Part shown: one piece after another, positions 61,650 to 64,000 of the stretch
How positions within the stretch are numbered: the first letter of the stretch is position 1
Layout of the letters: every line of letters begins with the position of its first letter
Source: Elephas maximus indicus
Taxonomy: Eukaryota > Chordata > Mammalia > Proboscidea > Elephantidae
NCBI RefSeq assembly: GCF_024166365.1
Contig: NC_064826.1
Span: 62,637,001 to 62,701,000, forward strand
Direction of reading: 5' to 3'
DNA length: 64,000 nucleotides
The notes under the pieces: model-generated
Seen by the model: only the letters and a program-made list of their open reading frames with translations
The model's database searches: none
What the model was told of the DNA's origin: nothing
Translations under genes and position numbers: made by a program

Positions 61650-61850
61650 TTGGTTAAGTTGGGGGACCCCAATCCCTTGCTACTAATGTATGGTTCATGG
61701 ACCAGCAACATCAGCATCAACTGGGATCTTGAGAAGTGCAGGAACTCTGGCTCCATCCTGGGCTTAATGAATCAGAATCTGCATTTTAACAAAATCCCCA
61801 AGACAGTTTTAAATACACTGAAGTTTGTGAAGCAGCAGTCTAATATATCT
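61650..61850 (+). mobile_element. MER5-like hAT-Charlie fragment
   Basis: 'ggaccagcaacatcagcatc' and 'aatcagaatctgcattttaa' followed by 'gtttgtgaagcagcag'. Confidence 0.6.
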
Positions 61851-61931
61851 TAGAGTTGGTAATTGCCAAGGAAGAAACTTTCACAGACATATAAACGAGA
61901 CTATAAGAGGAAGTAGATTAAAATATGTATA

Positions 61932-62129
61932 TCTCAGTGCTGCCGAGTTGATTCTTACTCATAGCAACCCTACAGGACAGAGCAGAAAAGCCCCATAGGG
62001 ATTCTAAGGCTGTAAATCTTTATGAAAGTTGACTGCCACTTCTTTCTCCCTTGGAGAAGCTGGTGGGTCTGAACGGCCGACCTTTCGGTTAGCAGCCAAG
62101 CGCTTTAACCACTGTGCCACCAGGGCTCA
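61932..62129 (-). mobile_element. tRNA-derived SINE, long form
   Basis: Reverse SINE 'gtgctgccgagttgattctt' to 'ctgtgccaccagggct', flanked by A/T-rich AAATAT repeats that look like a duplication. Confidence 0.88.
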
Positions 62130-62147
62130 TAAAATATATACAGGTAA

Positions 62148-62312
62148 TCCAAAAAACCAAACTTGTTGCTGTTGAGTCGATTCTGACTCACAGCGACCCT
62201 ACAGGACAGAGTAGAACTGTCCCATAAGGTTTTCAAAGAACAACTGGTGGATCTAAACTGCCAACCTTTTGGTTAGCAGCTGAGCCCTTAACCACTGCAT
62301 CACCAGGGCTCC
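62148..62312 (-). mobile_element. tRNA-derived SINE, short form, 12-bp duplication
   Basis: Flanked by ATATACAGGTAA (62136-62147) and ATATAGAGGTAA (62313-62324). It landed within 20 bp of the previous SINE. Confidence 0.92.
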
Positions 62313-62845
62313 ATATAGAGGTAAAAAAGGTATTGGTAAATAGCCAGAGACACTAAAAAAGAATATTATTTAAAAAAGTATGGAAGAATTATAATTTGAA
62401 ATTCCAATCCATTGCCATGAATTATCTCAATAAGAAGGGGAAGGAACAGAAGGGAATCAAAGACAATAATATCCAACCTAATGAATTTAAGTTTCAACTG
62501 ATGATTGGAAAACAGTGAATTTTATTTTTTAAAAGCGGCATGTTCAAAAGATGGTAGGAAGGTCATATAACCCAAAACAGAACAAAACAAACAAAAAAAT
62601 GGCTAACTGCAGTAGAAATCTATCAGAAAGGCTTAAGTTTCAAACGAACCAAGTCTAATGAAAACACAGAGATAAAACAGGGTTGTCAGTTATCTTCTAA
62701 GCAAAAAGAACAAGGAAGAAGCAGGGCAAAGGCTTGGAGAAGGTGGTGCAATGATTAGAGATAACACACAGACCACCAGGATTGACCAAGACGACACACA
62801 GATCCTTTTCAAATTGCAATGGGCAGTGCAAATTCAATTAAGAGG

Positions 62846-62914
62846 AGCACAGTTCTACTCTGACATACATGAGGTTGCCACAAGTCAGAATAGACTCCAC
62901 GGGAACTGGTTTTA
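62846..62914 (+). mobile_element. SINE 3' half fragment
   Basis: 'gagcacagttctactctgac' to 'cacgggaactggtttt'. Confidence 0.7.
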
Positions 62915-62999
62915 AAGTTCAAGACAGGAGATAACAAGAAGCTACATCCAGGGTACTTTAACAACATGAAGAACAATAACAATGGCTATAGCTAAGTTT

Positions 63000-63158
63000 T
63001 GGAGCCCTGGTGGTGTGTATTGGTTAAGAGCTTGGCTGTTTGGCAGTTCGAATCCACCAGCTGTACCCTGAAAACCCTATGGGGCAGTTCTACTCTGTCC
63101 TATGGGGTTGCTGTGAGTTGGCATCGACTTGACGGCAATGGGTTTGTTTTTTTTTATG
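63000..63158 (+). mobile_element. tRNA-derived SINE, short form
   Basis: 'ggagccctggtggtgtgtat' to 'caatgggtttgttttt', flanked by GCTAAGTTT (62991-62999 and 63159-63167). Confidence 0.9.
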
Positions 63159-63167
63159 GCTAAGTTT

Positions 63168-63327
63168 GGAGTTCTAGTGGCATGGTGGTTAAGAGCTCGG
63201 CTGCTAACCAAAAGGCTGGCGTTAAAATCCATGAGTCGCTCCTTGGAAACCCTATGGGGCAGTTCTACTCTGTCCTATAGGGTCACTATGATTCGGAATC
63301 CACTCGATGTCAACGGGTATGGGTTAT
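63168..63327 (+). mobile_element. tRNA-derived SINE, short form, head-to-tail with the previous one
   Basis: 'ggagttctagtggcatggtg' to 'caacgggtatgggtt', starting right after the duplication of its neighbour. Confidence 0.9.
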
Positions 63328-63379
63328 GTTTCATTGAAAATGTATAAAGCAAAAGACAAAGCTAAGTGCTTTATATGCA

Positions 63380-63560
63380 CTGTTGTATTTAAGCTAAGAT
63401 CAACGCTATGTGGGAGGTATTAATATCCTCATTTAATAGTTGAGGAAACTGAGGTTGAGGTTGAGTCATCATTACTCAGCTAAGAAAGGATGGAGACAGA
63501 ACTAGATGCTCCAAAGCCAGTTCTCTCACCCACTTTACTATATAGTGTCCTTCAGATACA
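63380..63560 (-). mobile_element. MIR SINE fragment
   Basis: 'atttaatagttgaggaaact' and 'gatggagacagaactagatg', reverse MIR. Confidence 0.6.
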
Positions 63561-63769
63561 ACTGTGCAACTGTTAGTGGACTTGACATAGGCTGAACAAA
63601 GGCTCCGGGTTTCTTTTTTTTTTTTTTAAGAAAAATGAATAATGGAAACAACAATGGCAAGGTTGATGTTGAGGCCAAGTAGCATCCTTTAGTTGATTGT
63701 AAGAAAGGTGATCACAAGAAGCCTGTGAGCCCACCAAGAACAAGGTACTACAAGTTTGCCATACAGCAC

Positions 63770-63965
63770 TTGAGCATTTTATTCATTAATTCAGCAGATT
63801 TGTGGGTTTGTAATATGCTCTTCACTGTGTTAAGAGCAGGGAATACAGAAATGATAAGAATGATATGATCCCTGCCCTGGTGGGGCTTACACAGTAGGGA
63901 GAAATGAAAACAACAGTTAAATAAGTGGTAAGTGCCATGAAGAAAATAAGATGCTCTGGTGGAGA
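63770..63965 (-). mobile_element. L2-type 3' end fragment
   Basis: 'attcattaattcagcagatt', 'gatccctgccctggtggggc' and 'cttacacagtagggag'; reversed L2 3' end. Confidence 0.6.
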
Positions 63966-64000
63966 ACAGCATGGTCAGAAAGGGCCTCTCTTAGGAGGTT

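Larger units (their letters stand above)
28809..64000 (-). other. CDK6: CDK6 intron 5 (partial, continues beyond window)
   Basis: Starts at the exon 6 acceptor. Exon 5, which should encode the TLWYRAPEV and SVGCIFAEM segments, was looked for on the minus strand and not seen, so the intron should extend past the window end. In human this is also a very large intron. Stretches where I see no clear repeat or gene include about 33610-34720, 37160-38370, 38850-40050, 43870-45020, 45640-47200, 52080-52760, 55000-55640, 56010-56410, 56610-58000, 59350-60380 and 60840-61290. Confidence 0.8.

Noticed and set aside
63182-63240. tRNA gene-like A and B boxes in SINE heads
   Set aside because: The SINE heads derive from tRNA but lack a foldable complete tRNA; not tRNA genes.
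28809-64000. CDK6 exon 5
   Set aside because: Searched by eye for the antisense of TLWYRAPEV and VGCIFAEMFRR; nothing found. A tblastn of human CDK6 would settle it.
1-64000. Prokaryotic-type systems (CRISPR, phage, defence islands, operons)
   Set aside because: Sequence is vertebrate intronic and flanking DNA with SINEs and LINEs; no regularly spaced array or coding-dense stretch exists.

Overview
The window is vertebrate genomic DNA, almost certainly from an elephant or a close relative (Afrotheria, Paenungulata). It is filled with a tRNA-derived SINE typical of that lineage (recurring cores such as 'cctatggggcagttctac' and 'ctatgagtcggaat'), RTE-class LINE pieces with CAA-type tails, lineage-type L1 3' ends, and old pan-mammalian repeats (L2, MIR, MLT1-like LTRs, hAT fossils). 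Nothing prokaryotic, phage-like or CRISPR-like is present. The species call is inference from repeat types recognised by eye.

The one host gene is the 3' end of CDK6 (cyclin-dependent kinase 6), on the minus strand. Its last three coding exons are readable with exact GT-AG borders: exon 6 (51 bp, 28758-28808), exon 7 (136 bp, 24098-24233) and the coding part of exon 8 (147 bp, 17931-18077). Exon numbering follows the human gene. Together they encode the C-terminal ~110 residues of the kinase C-lobe. A repeat-poor 3' UTR of about 10.2 kb runs from 17930 to a cluster of three AATAAA hexamers near 7698-7732. From 28809 to the end of the window lies intron 5; I found no trace of exon 5, so it and the kinase N-lobe should lie beyond 64000.

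Layout: 1-7690 is downstream flank (L1, L2 with a nested solo LTR, MLT1-like LTR, SINEs, L1 3' UTR). 7690-17930 is the 3' UTR, with one old SINE. 18078-24097 is intron 7, holding an LTR, a run of minus-strand SINEs and an L1 3' end. 24234-28757 is intron 6, mostly unique with MIRs. 28809-64000 is intron 5, a mosaic of RTE, L1, LTR and SINE insertions, many nested and some with readable target-site duplications.

I see no previously undescribed biological system. The items most worth a second look are structural: a complete LTR-internal-LTR MaLR-type element nested in an RTE copy; a 333-bp hAT-type element with an 8-bp duplication and a third internal inverted repeat; an L1 ORF2 fragment flanked by a 16-bp duplication but lacking the L1 3' end; an RTE rearrangement that fits twin priming; a sense-oriented L1 3' end with a poly(A) signal just upstream of exon 6; and a perfect 78-bp tandem duplication.
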